Shown here: positions 29,318 to 37,930 of the stretch, in pieces
Numbering within the stretch: position 1 is the stretch's first letter
Layout: each line of letters begins with the position of its first letter
From: Negativicutes bacterium
Lineage (GTDB): Bacteria; Bacillota_C; Negativicutes; Sporomusales_B; JARLHX01
DNA: 64,000 nt
Direction of reading: 5' to 3'
Assembly (NCBI GenBank): GCA_031292035.1
Contig: JARLHX010000398.1
Location: forward strand, 31,357 to 95,356
Position numbers and translations under genes: made by a program
The notes under the pieces: generated by a model
The model's database searches: none
Told to the model about the DNA's origin: nothing
The model's input: only the letters and a program-made list of their open reading frames with translations

Positions 29318-30295
29318 TTATTTCAAAACTTCGGGATTGATGCAGGTAATCGGCGGCTGGCCATTCAAGACATTGACAATGTTGTCGGCCGCGATTTTTC
29401 CCATATTGATCCGGGTTTCCGGGGTGGCTGAGGCAATATGCGGTACGATAACTACATTGTCCAGTTCGGTCAGCCCAGGAGCCAATTCGGGCTCATTCTC
29501 AAAAACATCCAACCCTGCTCCCCATATCCATTTTTCCTTGAGGGCCTTCACCAGTGCCACCTCATCCACTACCGGTCCCCGGCTGGCATTGATGATCACC
29601 GCTGTCGGTTTCATCATTTTGAGTTCCTTTTCGCCGATATAGTGGTGGGTTTCCGGCACCAGCGGGACATGCAGCGACAAAAAGTCTGATTCCTTCAGCA
29701 GGGTTTCCTTGTCTACATAGGTGGCGCCAAATTGTTTTTCAAATTCGGCGTTGCGCCGGACGTCACTGTAGATGATTTTCATGTCAAAGCCGCTGGCTTT
29801 TTTGGCGACATTGGTGCCAATCCGCCCCAGACCGGCAATACCCAGTGTCTTGCGGTCGACATCCAGGCCGACGAAGAACATGGGCGCCCATCCGGCCCAT
29901 TTACCCTCCCGCACAAAGCGCTCGGATTCCGGGATTCTCCGGGCGATGGCCAGCAGCAGAGCAAAGGCGTGGGTGGCAGTGGCGTCATCAAGCACGCCCG
30001 GGGTATTAGTCATGATAATCTTTCTTTGGGTGGCGGCTGCCAGGTCAAAATTGTTGAAGCCGACAGCGTAGTTTGCAAATATTTTACACTGGGGCCCGGC
30101 GGCGTCCATGACTTCGCCGTCGACCTTGTCTGTCAGGAGGGTAATGACCGCTGCCCGTCCCTTGACTTTTTCGATAAGTTCCTGGCGACTCAGTGCCCGG
30201 TCGTCGGGGTTTACTTCGACGTCAAAGGATTGTTTGAGATAATTAATGGTTTCTTCTGGTATCATTCGAGTGATATAAACGCTTGGCTTGTTCAC
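29318..30295 (-). CDS. D-2-hydroxyacid dehydrogenase (glyoxylate/hydroxypyruvate reductase type)
   Basis: A 325-residue NAD(P)-dependent dehydrogenase of the D-glycerate dehydrogenase (GyaR) family. Rossmann motif GLGRIGTNVAKK, then the catalytic triad Arg (NASRGPVVDE), Glu (DVFENEP) and His (VPHIASATPETR). The GTG start has AGGAGGAATCGCT before it. Last gene of cluster A, following the GlcG-like gene by 32 nt, so likely cotranscribed. It would reduce hydroxypyruvate or glyoxylate, or oxidise D-glycerate or a related acid, made by the lyase or aldolase steps. Confidence 0.9.
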   Translation of the reverse strand: MNKPSVYITRMIPEETINYLKQSFDVEVNPDDRALSRQELIEKVKGRAAVITLLTDKVDGEVMDAAGPQCKIFANYAVGFNNFDLAAATQRKIIMTNTPGVLDDATATHAFALLLAIARRIPESERFVREGKWAGWAPMFFVGLDVDRKTLGIAGLGRIGTNVAKKASGFDMKIIYSDVRRNAEFEKQFGATYVDKETLLKESDFLSLHVPLVPETHHYIGEKELKMMKPTAVIINASRGPVVDEVALVKALKEKWIWGAGLDVFENEPELAPGLTELDNVVIVPHIASATPETRINMGKIAADNIVNVLNGQPPITCINPEVLK

Positions 30296-30327
30296 AGCGA
30301 TTCCTCCTATGCTTTTGCAGGTTTTAT

Positions 30328-30744
30328 TTATATCTGTCCAGCGCTTACGAGGCCGGCCAGGTATTCGGTGATGACCTGGTCTTCACTGGCCGCCAGGCCG
30401 CTGATGCCGACACCACCGATGAGTTTTCCCTCTTTATTTTTGAGCGGATTGCCGCCAGGCAGGGCAGTGAACAGGGGATCACAAAAGTAGCCGATTTCGA
30501 TTTCATCGCGCTTCAGACGGGCCAAAAAGGCGTCGGTGGATACTCCCATCCGGACTGAGGTGTATGCTTTTTGCTGGGATATGTTGATACTTCTGAGGGG
30601 CGATCCATCCATCCGGCCAAAGGCAATGGCGTGGCCGTCGGCGTCGCAGACAGCGATGCAGATCGGGCGGCTGAAGTCCTGGGTGGCCTTCTTGCAGCCA
30701 AGCTCTACCAATTTCTGGGCTGTTGCTAAAGTTACGTTTTCCAT
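30328..30744 (-). CDS. GlcG/HbpS family protein (DUF336)
   Basis: A 138-residue protein of the GlcG/HbpS family, often found next to glycolate or propanediol genes; some members bind haem or sense redox state. Recognisable stretches: GHAIAFGRMDG, SINISQQKAYTS, and PLFTALPGGNPL, GGVGISG near the end. GAAGGAGAGACGAGA precedes the ATG. Sits between the UxaA-type genes and the hydroxyacid dehydrogenase in the same orientation. Catalytic role, if any, is not known. Confidence 0.85.
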   Translation of the reverse strand: MENVTLATAQKLVELGCKKATQDFSRPICIAVCDADGHAIAFGRMDGSPLRSINISQQKAYTSVRMGVSTDAFLARLKRDEIEIGYFCDPLFTALPGGNPLKNKEGKLIGGVGISGLAASEDQVITEYLAGLVSAGQI

Positions 30745-30783
30745 TCTCGTCTCTCCTTCGGGCTTTTTGCCCTATTTATCTTA

Positions 30784-30876
30784 CTATTTTAGCTCCTCAT
30801 CCTCACTTCTAACCGCGGCGTAGGCAGCCTCAACCATGGCGGCATTCGCCTTTTCTTTTTGCACCTTCTGGTACAT
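30784..30876 (-). CDS. Short open frame, probable remnant of a membrane protein gene
   Basis: A 30-residue frame MYQKVQKEKANAAMVEAAYA..., whose open frame continues upstream without a start codon to about 30965 and there encodes a hydrophobic helix (VTIIPTTLLTFLMY). Together it reads like a single-pass protein with a helical acidic tail ending SEDEELK. No ATG/GTG/TTG with a ribosome binding site opens it, so it may be a truncated relic or use an unusual start. Lies 39 nt before the GlcG-like gene. Confidence 0.3.
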   Translation of the reverse strand: MYQKVQKEKANAAMVEAAYAAVRSEDEELK

Positions 30877-31002
30877 CAAAAATGTCAAAAGCGTTGTGGG
30901 TATTATGGTAACGCTCCCACAAATTCTTATTATTCCCTGCCACTTTGGTAAATCCTTCCGCTCAAGTCAGACTTTTCAGTCGTTTCAAAACATTTATGCT
31001 GA

Positions 31003-31040
31003 CGAAAAAACACAGCCCTGCAAATGGCGCCAAGGCTGTG
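31003..31040 (-). terminator. Terminator after the small UxaA subunit gene (cluster A)
   Basis: On the minus strand CACAGCC...GGCTGTG (16-nt loop) followed by TTTTTT. It implies that glcG and the hydroxyacid dehydrogenase are transcribed at least partly from their own promoter in 30745-31002. Confidence 0.75.
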
Positions 31041-31122
31041 CTGTCGTCTGTAACTATGTATTCTCAACCAACTGTAGGCAATGAGCGCCCCAAGGGCTCA
31101 GCCTTCCGCCTTAAAGTGACCG

Positions 31123-31404
31123 CTATTTGTCGCCCCGGCCGCGGGTGCTTTCCAGATTGTGCACATGGACATGCTGGCCGGCCTGAATATCCTGGGTGGC
31201 CATTCCGATAACTTCCCCGTATTTTTTTATGGTCTCGCCTTTTTTGATGTCCCTGGTGGCAAATTTATGGCCAAAAGCGATTTTCTCCTGGACGCGAATG
31301 CTCTTTGTCCCATCCCCGCCGGACAGAACCACCTCTGTGCCGGAATTGACCTCTTCCACCACCGTAGCCACATTGTCGGCCGGTTTCATTACAATGGCTT
31401 TCAT
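31123..31404 (-). CDS. UxaA-family hydrolase small subunit, SAF domain (cluster A)
   Basis: A 93-residue SAF-domain protein equal to the N-terminal domain of altronate/galactarate dehydratases, here as a separate subunit as in (2R)-sulfolactate sulfo-lyase SuyA. Conserved: FGHKFATRDI, YGEVIG, and QHVHVHNLES with the His cluster. The ATG at 31404 follows a G-rich site; a longer frame overlaps the large subunit gene and is not conserved with the paralogue at 44700-44993. The pair with the large subunit should remove water (or sulfite) from a 2,3-substituted acid. Exact substrate unknown. Confidence 0.88.
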   Translation of the reverse strand: MKAIVMKPADNVATVVEEVNSGTEVVLSGGDGTKSIRVQEKIAFGHKFATRDIKKGETIKKYGEVIGMATQDIQAGQHVHVHNLESTRGRGDK

Positions 31405-31429
31405 CCCATGTCCCCCCCTTATTCTTGCA

Positions 31430-32593
31430 TCAGATTGTCGGCCCGATCCGGTGAATGGCAAAGTCGTTGAAGCCAAGAATCTCTGCTTTTGCCAGCTTAC
31501 CTGAGGCTGTTGCCAGCATTTCATCATAAATACGCCGGCCAACTTGCGGGACAGTTTCTTCTCCGGTCACAATGGTCCCGGCGTTGATATCCATATTGTC
31601 GCTCAATCTCTCAAAGAGCCCCGTATTGGTTGCCACCTTGATGGTCGGTGCGATCGGGGAACCGCAGCAGGTGCCGCGGCCGGTAGTGAATACCACCAGA
31701 TGGCAGCCGCCGGCCACCATTCCGGTAATCTGTACAATATCCTGCCCAGGCGTGTCCATCCATACCAGGCCTTTTTTCTTCACTGGCATGGCGTAGTCGA
31801 TGACATCGACCAACGGTCTGGTTCCGGCTTTATAAATACAGCCCAGGGATTTTTCTTCAATCGACGACAAACCGCCCTCAATATTGCCAGGGGTCGGCTG
31901 GCTGCCCCTCATGTCCACTCCCATGCTCTTGGCGCAATCTTCGCAGCGATTGATTACCTCATAGCAGCGATTCTCGACTTCCTTGTTGATCGCCCGGGCG
32001 GCCACCAAGTGTTCAGCGCCAATAATTTCGGTGGTCTCGGCCAAAATGACGCTGCCACCATCGTCGATCAAAAGATCGCTGGCCTCTCCCAGCGCCGGAT
32101 TGGCCGAAATGCCGGAGCAGGCATCCGAGCCACCGCATTCGGTGCCAAGAATCAATTCGGAAGCGTCAATCGCCTCCCTGGCCAGGCATGATGCTTGGCC
32201 AACCATCGCCCTGGCGGCGCTGGAACCTTTAGCGGTAGCCTTGATTGAACCACCCTCGTCTTGGATGATGACCAGTTCAACCGGTTTATAGGGGCACTGT
32301 TTTTTTATGGCTGCGACGACATCTTGCGCCCGTAGGGTTTCGCACCCCAACCCTACCACCACTACCCCATATACATTCGGATGGGTACCATGAGACACAA
32401 GTACGTGTTTCGTCAGTTCCTGGTCGGCGCCAAGCTGGGTACATCCGTGTTCGTGTTCCACCCAGGTCGAACCGGCAACATTTTGCGAAATCCCCCGCGC
32501 GACCCGGTTGGCACACACCACCGACGGCAGAATCAAAACATGATTGCGGATTCCCACCGTATTGTCCGGCCGCCGGTATCCCATAAATTGCAT
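31430..32593 (-). CDS. UxaA-family hydrolase large subunit (cluster A)
   Basis: A 387-residue protein equal to the C-terminal part of altronate dehydratase/GarD or to SuyB. Marker segments: GYRRPDNTVGIRNHVLILP at the start, EHEHGCTQLG, GLGCE, IQDEGGS, GTECGGSDACSG, MRGSQPTPGN, MDTPGQD and GRGTCCGSP, whose Cys/His are likely metal ligands. Starts at ATG 32593, matching the paralogue at 45020-46183, which has the same length and is about two-thirds identical by eye. Downstream of the carbonic-anhydrase-like gene and upstream of the small subunit; an operon. Confidence 0.88.
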   Translation of the reverse strand: MQFMGYRRPDNTVGIRNHVLILPSVVCANRVARGISQNVAGSTWVEHEHGCTQLGADQELTKHVLVSHGTHPNVYGVVVVGLGCETLRAQDVVAAIKKQCPYKPVELVIIQDEGGSIKATAKGSSAARAMVGQASCLAREAIDASELILGTECGGSDACSGISANPALGEASDLLIDDGGSVILAETTEIIGAEHLVAARAINKEVENRCYEVINRCEDCAKSMGVDMRGSQPTPGNIEGGLSSIEEKSLGCIYKAGTRPLVDVIDYAMPVKKKGLVWMDTPGQDIVQITGMVAGGCHLVVFTTGRGTCCGSPIAPTIKVATNTGLFERLSDNMDINAGTIVTGEETVPQVGRRIYDEMLATASGKLAKAEILGFNDFAIHRIGPTI

Positions 32594-32637
32594 AACCTCA
32601 CCCCTATTCACGTTATATCTTACTTTCTTGCCACCCA

Positions 32638-33249
32638 TCACGCGCCTTGTTTGCCGCTCTCACCCTTTTGCCGGTTATAGGCGCGGGCCAGTTCCACGTT
32701 GACTTCGACCACATCAGGGTTAAAACGAATGATGTGATTGCCTTTATCCGAGACATTGGGCAGGTCTTCCACCGCCTGCGGCGTATGAACAAGCATGCCG
32801 TGCGGCACATATTTCCCGTCCGGAATGTTGACCTGGATCACTTTGGCCGCATGTCCGATATAGCAGTTATTCCCCACCTGAACAGAGTGCAAGACAGCGC
32901 CGAAGCCGATAAAAGTATTTTTACCAACATAAGCCGGCCCGTGGATGATACAAGCGTGACCACAGGTAACTTCGTCTGCTATGTAGATAGAGTAAGATTC
33001 ATTCCCCACCATCACGTTTTGTTCCTTTAGGCCATGCATGATGACATTATCCTGGACATTGGTTTTTTTACCGATGTAGATTCTGCCGCCTTCGTCGCCG
33101 CGAATGGTTGCTCCTGGGGCAACCATGACCTGGTCGTCGATTTTCACCGGTCCGATCACATTGGCCATTTCCGACACATAGGCGCTGTTTGATACTTCCG
33201 GGCTGTGTTCTTCCCCAAGCCAGGATGTTTTGGGTGATTTGCGCAACAT
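32638..33249 (-). CDS. Gamma-carbonic-anhydrase-like hexapeptide-repeat protein
   Basis: A 203-residue left-handed beta-helix protein. Repeats of the [IV]G..... type run from about 20 to 140; the zinc-binding His set expected for gamma-class enzymes is present: IMHGLKE, then CGHACIIHG with the H-x4-H spacing. GAGGAGGAG precedes the ATG. Between the CoA-transferase and UxaA large subunit genes of cluster A. It may hydrate CO2, or, as in other CaiE/PaaY-like proteins found with CaiB transferases, support CoA metabolism. Role within the pathway is inference. Confidence 0.85.
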   Translation of the reverse strand: MLRKSPKTSWLGEEHSPEVSNSAYVSEMANVIGPVKIDDQVMVAPGATIRGDEGGRIYIGKKTNVQDNVIMHGLKEQNVMVGNESYSIYIADEVTCGHACIIHGPAYVGKNTFIGFGAVLHSVQVGNNCYIGHAAKVIQVNIPDGKYVPHGMLVHTPQAVEDLPNVSDKGNHIIRFNPDVVEVNVELARAYNRQKGESGKQGA

Positions 33250-33296
33250 TATTCTTTTCTCCTCCTCAACATGGGGATTCGCAGGTGTTTGGAACC

Positions 33297-34481
33297 TTAG
33301 AGGATCTTCTTTGCCCGCAAGTCGGCAATCTGCGCCGGACTCAGCCCCAGCAATTCCTTGAGAATGTCGTCAGTATGCTGACCCAGAAGCGGCGCAGGCT
33401 TCTCGACAGCGCCAGGGGTCGCGGAAAGTTTAATCGGCAGTCCAGGCATCTTGAGGTGGCCGGCTACCGGATGTTCGATCTCGACAATCATGTCCCGGGC
33501 CTGCACCTGAGGGTCTTTCAATACCCGGTCGACAGTATTGATCGGGCCACAGGGGATACCTGCCCCTTCCAAAAGCTCGATCCACTCATCGACATTCTTG
33601 TCAGGAAACACCGTGTCGAGGACTTCTTTAAGTGCCTTTTGATTCTTCGTCCTGGCAGCGTTGCTGGCAAATCGCTCGTCGGTAATCAAGTCTTGCCGTT
33701 TGATTAGCTCGCAGAACTTCGCCCACAGTCTGTCGTTACCCACAGCGATGATAATATAGCCGTCCTTGGCCGAAAAAGCTTCAAACGGAGTAATGGAGGA
33801 GTGGCGATTGCCGATAGGGCCGGGGACATTCCCGGTTACAAGATATCTGGCAATGGCGTTCTCCAAGATGGCAACCTGGCAATCGAGCATACCGACATCC
33901 ACCTTTTGTCCCTGTCCGGTGAGCGACCGGGCGTATAACGCCGTCAAAACCCCGATAACAGTGAACAGTCCGGCGGTAATATCGCCCACAGACGCGCCTA
34001 CCCTAGTCGGTTCGCCGCCCTCGTGGCCGGTAATACTCATAATTCCGCCCATGCCCTGAACAATAACGTCATAGGCCGCCTTTTCCATGTACGGCCCGCT
34101 GTGCCCGAAACCGGAACAGGCGGCATATATAATCTGCGGATTAATCTTACGCAGTTCCTCATAACCAAGCCCGAACTTCTCCATCGTTCCTGGACGATAA
34201 TTCTCCAGGACAATATCCGCTTTTTTGACCATTTCCCGGAAAAGATCCTGCGCAGCAGCCTCTTTGAGATTCAGAGTCATCGACCGTTTGCCGCGATTCA
34301 AACTCATAAAATAGGCGCTCTCTTTACCGACAAAGGGGCCAAATCCGCGTGAATCATCGCCGATTTCCGGGGTTTCAATTTTGACCACATCAGCCCCGTA
34401 GTCTGCGAGCATCATCGACGCGTATGGACCGGCCAACACTCTCGTCAGATCCAATACCAGCAATTTTTCAAACGGCATCAT
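33297..34481 (-). CDS. CaiB/BaiF family CoA-transferase (class III)
   Basis: A 394-residue class III CoA-transferase that moves CoA between carboxylic acids. Family motifs: LDLTRVLAGPYASMMLADYG, GADVVKIE, LNRGKRS, and catalytic Asp in GASVGDITAGLF. The ATG at 34481 is chosen for GGGAGG located 7 nt upstream. First gene of the group CoA-transferase, carbonic-anhydrase-like, UxaA large, UxaA small. It suggests that the pathway acid or its product is handled as a CoA thioester; the acid itself is not identifiable. Confidence 0.9.
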   Translation of the reverse strand: MMPFEKLLVLDLTRVLAGPYASMMLADYGADVVKIETPEIGDDSRGFGPFVGKESAYFMSLNRGKRSMTLNLKEAAAQDLFREMVKKADIVLENYRPGTMEKFGLGYEELRKINPQIIYAACSGFGHSGPYMEKAAYDVIVQGMGGIMSITGHEGGEPTRVGASVGDITAGLFTVIGVLTALYARSLTGQGQKVDVGMLDCQVAILENAIARYLVTGNVPGPIGNRHSSITPFEAFSAKDGYIIIAVGNDRLWAKFCELIKRQDLITDERFASNAARTKNQKALKEVLDTVFPDKNVDEWIELLEGAGIPCGPINTVDRVLKDPQVQARDMIVEIEHPVAGHLKMPGLPIKLSATPGAVEKPAPLLGQHTDDILKELLGLSPAQIADLRAKKIL

Positions 34482-35047
34482 AAAACTACCTCCCAACATT
34501 TCCTTTTCGTATTAAATTCATAATAGGATGACCTTTCTCCTCCTTACACACAAAACAGAATTATGACAACAAAAACGCGGCTGTATCTATTTCGACCGCA
34601 CATACAGGTAAAATCACATCGCAATTGGTTGGCAAACATGGAAAGCATTAATTACAGCGGCCAAGCGACAGGGAACCCCGCAAAAGTCTCGCAACCAGCC
34701 ATATCAGAGGTATTCAGCAACTTTCAGGCACCATCACCTCAAACTGAAATATTCCATATACTTTAGTTACTGTAATTACAATATATACTATACAACTGAA
34801 TAATATGGAATTTTTCCGGCAACCAAGGCGGATATTATGCACCGAGACAGACAGCCTCGTCACCGCCTATTGCCCCCGTTCGCCTGTGTCAGCCTGACGG
34901 CCCTTCTGGCTCGCTTCATCCTCCACCAAGGGTTTCTATCGACCCCTCTGTGAAAAATTAACCTACAGGCCTCTGCGGCCCCCATCCTACCGTCTCTTCC
35001 CAAAGACATCTCCGCTTATGGAGATATGGCCTGCCGGGGCAGCATGC
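34482..35047. other. 566-nt gene-free regulatory region
   Basis: Upstream of the CoA-transferase operon and downstream of the MFS gene. It contains the palindrome TGTAATTACA (34771-34780), flanked by ATTCCATAT (34751-34759) and its reverse complement ATATGGAAT (34803-34811). These symmetrical arms around an AT-rich core look like binding sites for the cluster A regulator(s). A sigma-54-like TTGC box at 34621-34636 lacks the GG of the -24 element. No credible coding frame. Confidence 0.45.
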
Positions 35048-35081
35048 AAAAAATCCTCCGCAAATTCGTGCGGAGGATTTT
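35048..35081. terminator. Terminator of the cluster A MFS gene
   Basis: AAAATCCTCCGCA-loop-TGCGGAGGATTTT; on the minus strand the tail continues as TTTTTT. It lies about 50 nt past the MFS stop codon. Confidence 0.88.
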
Positions 35082-35129
35082 CGCTGCCGTATAATCGAAA
35101 ATGCCATAAAGCTTCCCAGGTGGTCAGCT

Positions 35130-36449
35130 TTATGCGTCGTCTTCCTGCGTATCCAGCACCACCCGTTTGATCTCCCCGACGATGAAGAGGTAGGACATGG
35201 CCCCGATGAAGCCGAGAGCCCCCACATACATCAGCGCCCCGTTGAAAGACCCGGTGGTCTTGAGAATATAGCCGATGACCAGCGGCGTCACAATGCCTGA
35301 CAGGTTGCCGATCATGTTGAAGATTCCGCCGCTGAGGCCAACCATTTCCTTGGGCGACGTATCGCCGACCACCGACCAGCCCAGTGAGCCCAGGCCTTTA
35401 GCAAAAAAGGCCACCGCCAACACAAAAATGACCACCACTTCGGAATCGACATAGTTGGCCAGGATAATGCTGCTGGAACAGACCAGACCAAGAATAATCG
35501 GTGTTTTTCGGGCAAACGTCAGCGTCTTGCCCCGCCGGAGCAGCCAATCCGACCAGTAGCCGCCAAGCAGCCCGCCGCCAAACCCTGCTATACCCGGAAT
35601 CGAAGCCGCCAGCCCCACCTGGAGAATCGACATGCCCTTGGCTTCGATCAGATAGGTCGGAAACCAAGTCAGGAAAAACCAGGTAATGGTATTGATGCAA
35701 AACTGGGCCAGATAGACACCCACCATCAACCGATTGGTAATCAGCGCCCGCACATAGGCCCACTTGATTTTGGTCCGCTTTTCCCCCAGATTGGCCAGTC
35801 CGCCGCCTGTCTGAATATAGTCCAGCTCGGCCTGATTGACCCGGGGATGGTTTTTAGGGTCCCGGATGACCTTAAACCAGCAGAATGACATCATAATACC
35901 GACAAGGCCAGTTAACACAAATAGGGCGGGCCAGCCTAGTTTTGCCACCCCTACGGCCATAATCGGCACAAAAATAGCTACTGTCACATACTGCGCCGAG
36001 TTGAAAACCGCTGAGGCGAAGCCCCGCTCATGATTGGGGAACCACATGGCGGCCAGTCGGCTGTTGGCGGGAAAGGCCGGGGCCTCGGCCGCCCCCATCA
36101 GCAGACGAAAGATAAACAGCGCCGTAAGCGGGGCGGCGAAACTGCCGATAAACCCTTGAGCCAGCGTGAAAAACGACCACAAGAACAAGCCGACTCCATA
36201 GACGAGGCGCGAACCGTACTTGTCTAATAGCCAGCCGCCAGGGATCTGAAAGGCAGTATAAGTCCAGCCGAAAGCGGAAAACGCGATTCCCAGCGACATG
36301 GCATCCATTCCCAGCTCCTTGCGCATTGCCGGAGCGGCAACGGAAAGGGTGGCCCGGTCAGTGACATTCAGCACAGTAACAATAAATAAAGCCACCAGGA
36401 TAAAATAACGGACATTGGTCTTCTGCTGGTCTGGCAGGGAAAGATTCAT
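35130..36449 (-). CDS. MFS transporter, anion:cation symporter type (cluster A)
   Basis: A 439-residue permease with 12 membrane helices, of the ACS family that imports hexuronates, aldonates, tartrate, phthalate and similar anions. Motif DKYGSRLVYG follows helix 2 and RLLMGAAEAPAFPANSR lies in helix 4, both typical. The ATG at 36449 is preferred to a TTG six bases earlier because GAGGAGG spaces correctly. It follows the Ldh gene with a 216-nt gap that shares the words TATCGAAACA and AAACATATG with the sigma-54 control region upstream of ldh. Likely imports the cluster A substrate. Confidence 0.92.
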   Translation of the reverse strand: MNLSLPDQQKTNVRYFILVALFIVTVLNVTDRATLSVAAPAMRKELGMDAMSLGIAFSAFGWTYTAFQIPGGWLLDKYGSRLVYGVGLFLWSFFTLAQGFIGSFAAPLTALFIFRLLMGAAEAPAFPANSRLAAMWFPNHERGFASAVFNSAQYVTVAIFVPIMAVGVAKLGWPALFVLTGLVGIMMSFCWFKVIRDPKNHPRVNQAELDYIQTGGGLANLGEKRTKIKWAYVRALITNRLMVGVYLAQFCINTITWFFLTWFPTYLIEAKGMSILQVGLAASIPGIAGFGGGLLGGYWSDWLLRRGKTLTFARKTPIILGLVCSSSIILANYVDSEVVVIFVLAVAFFAKGLGSLGWSVVGDTSPKEMVGLSGGIFNMIGNLSGIVTPLVIGYILKTTGSFNGALMYVGALGFIGAMSYLFIVGEIKRVVLDTQEDDA

Positions 36450-36537
36450 TCTCAATCCTCCTCAGTCATTTTCGCACCATTTAGTTTTAAGAATACATAT
36501 TCTGAACTTTCCGGCAATTTTAAACATATGACTGCCT

Positions 36538-36547
36538 TATCGAAACA
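36538..36547. promoter_or_regulatory. Possible regulator site upstream of the MFS gene
   Basis: TATCGAAACA, identical to 10 bases in the repeat upstream of ldh (37885-37894); the word AAACATATG at 36522-36530 is also shared. No -24/-12 promoter was found in this gap, so it may be a distant or weaker site. Confidence 0.4.
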
Positions 36548-36665
36548 GCGTACAGTTAAAATAGGGCAAATCCTGAAGCGGCCGCTGACATATCCCTCGC
36601 GAGAGTCGACATTCTGAGCCGCCTCAGTTATCTTGCCTTACACCCCCGGCATTGCCGGGAGAAGC

Positions 36666-37718
36666 TTAATCCACAAGATTAGCCTTTACCTTGAACTTTT
36701 CTTTCAGTTGCATCAAATCGCCGTATACCCCTGGCCCAACTTTGAAGCCGCTCTTGTTTTTCTCGACATTGCGGTACTCAATTTCGCCAGGCATGAAAAT
36801 TTCCTCTACCCCCTCCATCTTTTTGCTGTTTTTGAGATCGTCGATCAATTGGTCGATTCCAGCCTTAAAAGTGTCGACATCATCAAAACTGGCCACATCG
36901 ATAGCCCCAAAGAAGAAACCGACATTCTGTCCCCTTTCCGGATCGAAGCGGAGTTCGCCGCAATGCGGACTGGTCTGGGCACCGCTGAGCACGGCGCTGA
37001 GAACATCGACCATAATCCCCAGGCCTGAGCCTTTGTAGCCGCCAAGAGGCAGCAGAGCGCCCTGCAGACCGGCTTTCGGATCGGTGGTGGGGCGACCTTC
37101 AGCGTCCAGCGCCCAGCCGTAAGGAATGGATTTTCCTTCGATGTCGGCAACAATCATCTTGCCGGACGCCACCGTACTGGTGGCAGCGTCAAATACCAGC
37201 GGATGTCTTTTTCCTGCAGGAACAGCGATGGCGATTGGGTTGGTCCCCAGTTTCATTGTCACGCCGCCGTGCACCGCCACCAGGCGGCTGCTGTTACAGG
37301 TTGTAAAGCCGATCATATCATGTTCCAGGGCCATCATGGCGTAAAAAGCGGCAATCCCGAAGTGATTGGCCTTGCGGACCGAAGCGGCGGCAAAACCCGT
37401 CTTTTTCGCCTTTTCAATGCACAGCGACATAGCCTGCTTGCCAGCCACTGCCCCCAGGGAATAATCTGAATCCATCAACAGCATCGAAGGCTTATCCTTC
37501 AATATTTTGATTTCGGGGTTGGCGTTGAAACCACCGGCTTCCAGTTTGGCTAAATAAAATTTCAGCCTCGACAGTCCGTGCGACGGGTGGCCCCGGAGTT
37601 CTGCCTCTACAAGATTCTCGGCAACGATCTTGCCGTCTCCCTCCCGTACTCCGGTCGCCATAAATGCTTCAGTACAAAATTTCAACGCCTGTTCTGGTCT
37701 TACAATAATCTCACTCAT
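36666..37718 (-). CDS. Ldh-family (malate/L-sulfolactate/ureidoglycolate type) dehydrogenase
   Basis: A 350-residue NAD(P)-dependent oxidoreductase of the Ldh_2 family (YlbC, ComC, YiaK relatives), which lacks a classical Rossmann fold and oxidises 2-hydroxy acids or reduces 2-oxo acids. Conserved: AELRGHPSHGLSRL near residue 45, KANHFGIAAFY, TCNSSRLV, GTNPIAIAVP, and PLGGYKGSGLG. AGGGTGA precedes the ATG. Its promoter region carries a clear sigma-54 promoter. Together with a SuyAB/UxaA-type lyase pair, ComC-like sulfolactate oxidation is one option; sugar-acid oxidation is another. Confidence 0.9.
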   Translation of the reverse strand: MSEIIVRPEQALKFCTEAFMATGVREGDGKIVAENLVEAELRGHPSHGLSRLKFYLAKLEAGGFNANPEIKILKDKPSMLLMDSDYSLGAVAGKQAMSLCIEKAKKTGFAAASVRKANHFGIAAFYAMMALEHDMIGFTTCNSSRLVAVHGGVTMKLGTNPIAIAVPAGKRHPLVFDAATSTVASGKMIVADIEGKSIPYGWALDAEGRPTTDPKAGLQGALLPLGGYKGSGLGIMVDVLSAVLSGAQTSPHCGELRFDPERGQNVGFFFGAIDVASFDDVDTFKAGIDQLIDDLKNSKKMEGVEEIFMPGEIEYRNVEKNKSGFKVGPGVYGDLMQLKEKFKVKANLVD

Positions 37719-37809
37719 TATCTGTCACCCTTGCCTTATCGTATTTTTGCTGCAACAAAATCCTCTGACGCTTCGGACTATCAGCCGCATCCATTCTGCC
37801 CTCTTTTAC

Positions 37810-37825
37810 TGCAAAAGACATGCCA
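37810..37825 (-). promoter_or_regulatory. Sigma-54 promoter of the ldh gene
   Basis: On the minus strand TGGCATGTCTTTTGCA, matching the TGGCAYG-N4-TTGCW consensus with the required 10 nt between GG and GC. Expected transcription start near 37799, about 80 nt before the start codon. Confidence 0.8.
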
Positions 37826-37861
37826 ACCTGAAAACAGTGGATATCGCGTTTCGAGGCAACC

Positions 37862-37906
37862 AAACAATACATATGTAGTTATTGTATCGAAACATATGTA
37901 TTGTTT
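37862..37906. promoter_or_regulatory. Inverted repeat, probable upstream activator site
   Basis: AAACAATACATATGT (37862-37876) and its exact reverse complement (37892-37906), 15-nt spacer, 63-107 nt upstream of the predicted start. A second overlapping pair, TATCGAAACAT (37885-37895) and ATGTTTCGATA (37915-37925), adds further dyad symmetry. Position and symmetry fit an enhancer-binding protein site. Confidence 0.7.
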
Positions 37907-37930
37907 CACTACAGATGTTTCGATATCAGT

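Noticed and set aside
31123..32593. Firm annotation of this pair as sulfolactate sulfo-lyase (SuyAB)
   Set aside because: Split UxaA proteins of several functions share these motifs; no sulfite exporter or sulfonate-specific gene is adjacent.
34621..34636. Sigma-54-like box upstream of the CoA-transferase gene
   Set aside because: The -12 TTGC fits but the invariant GG of -24 reads TG; a second candidate at 34719-34735 has 12 instead of 10 nt between GG and GC.
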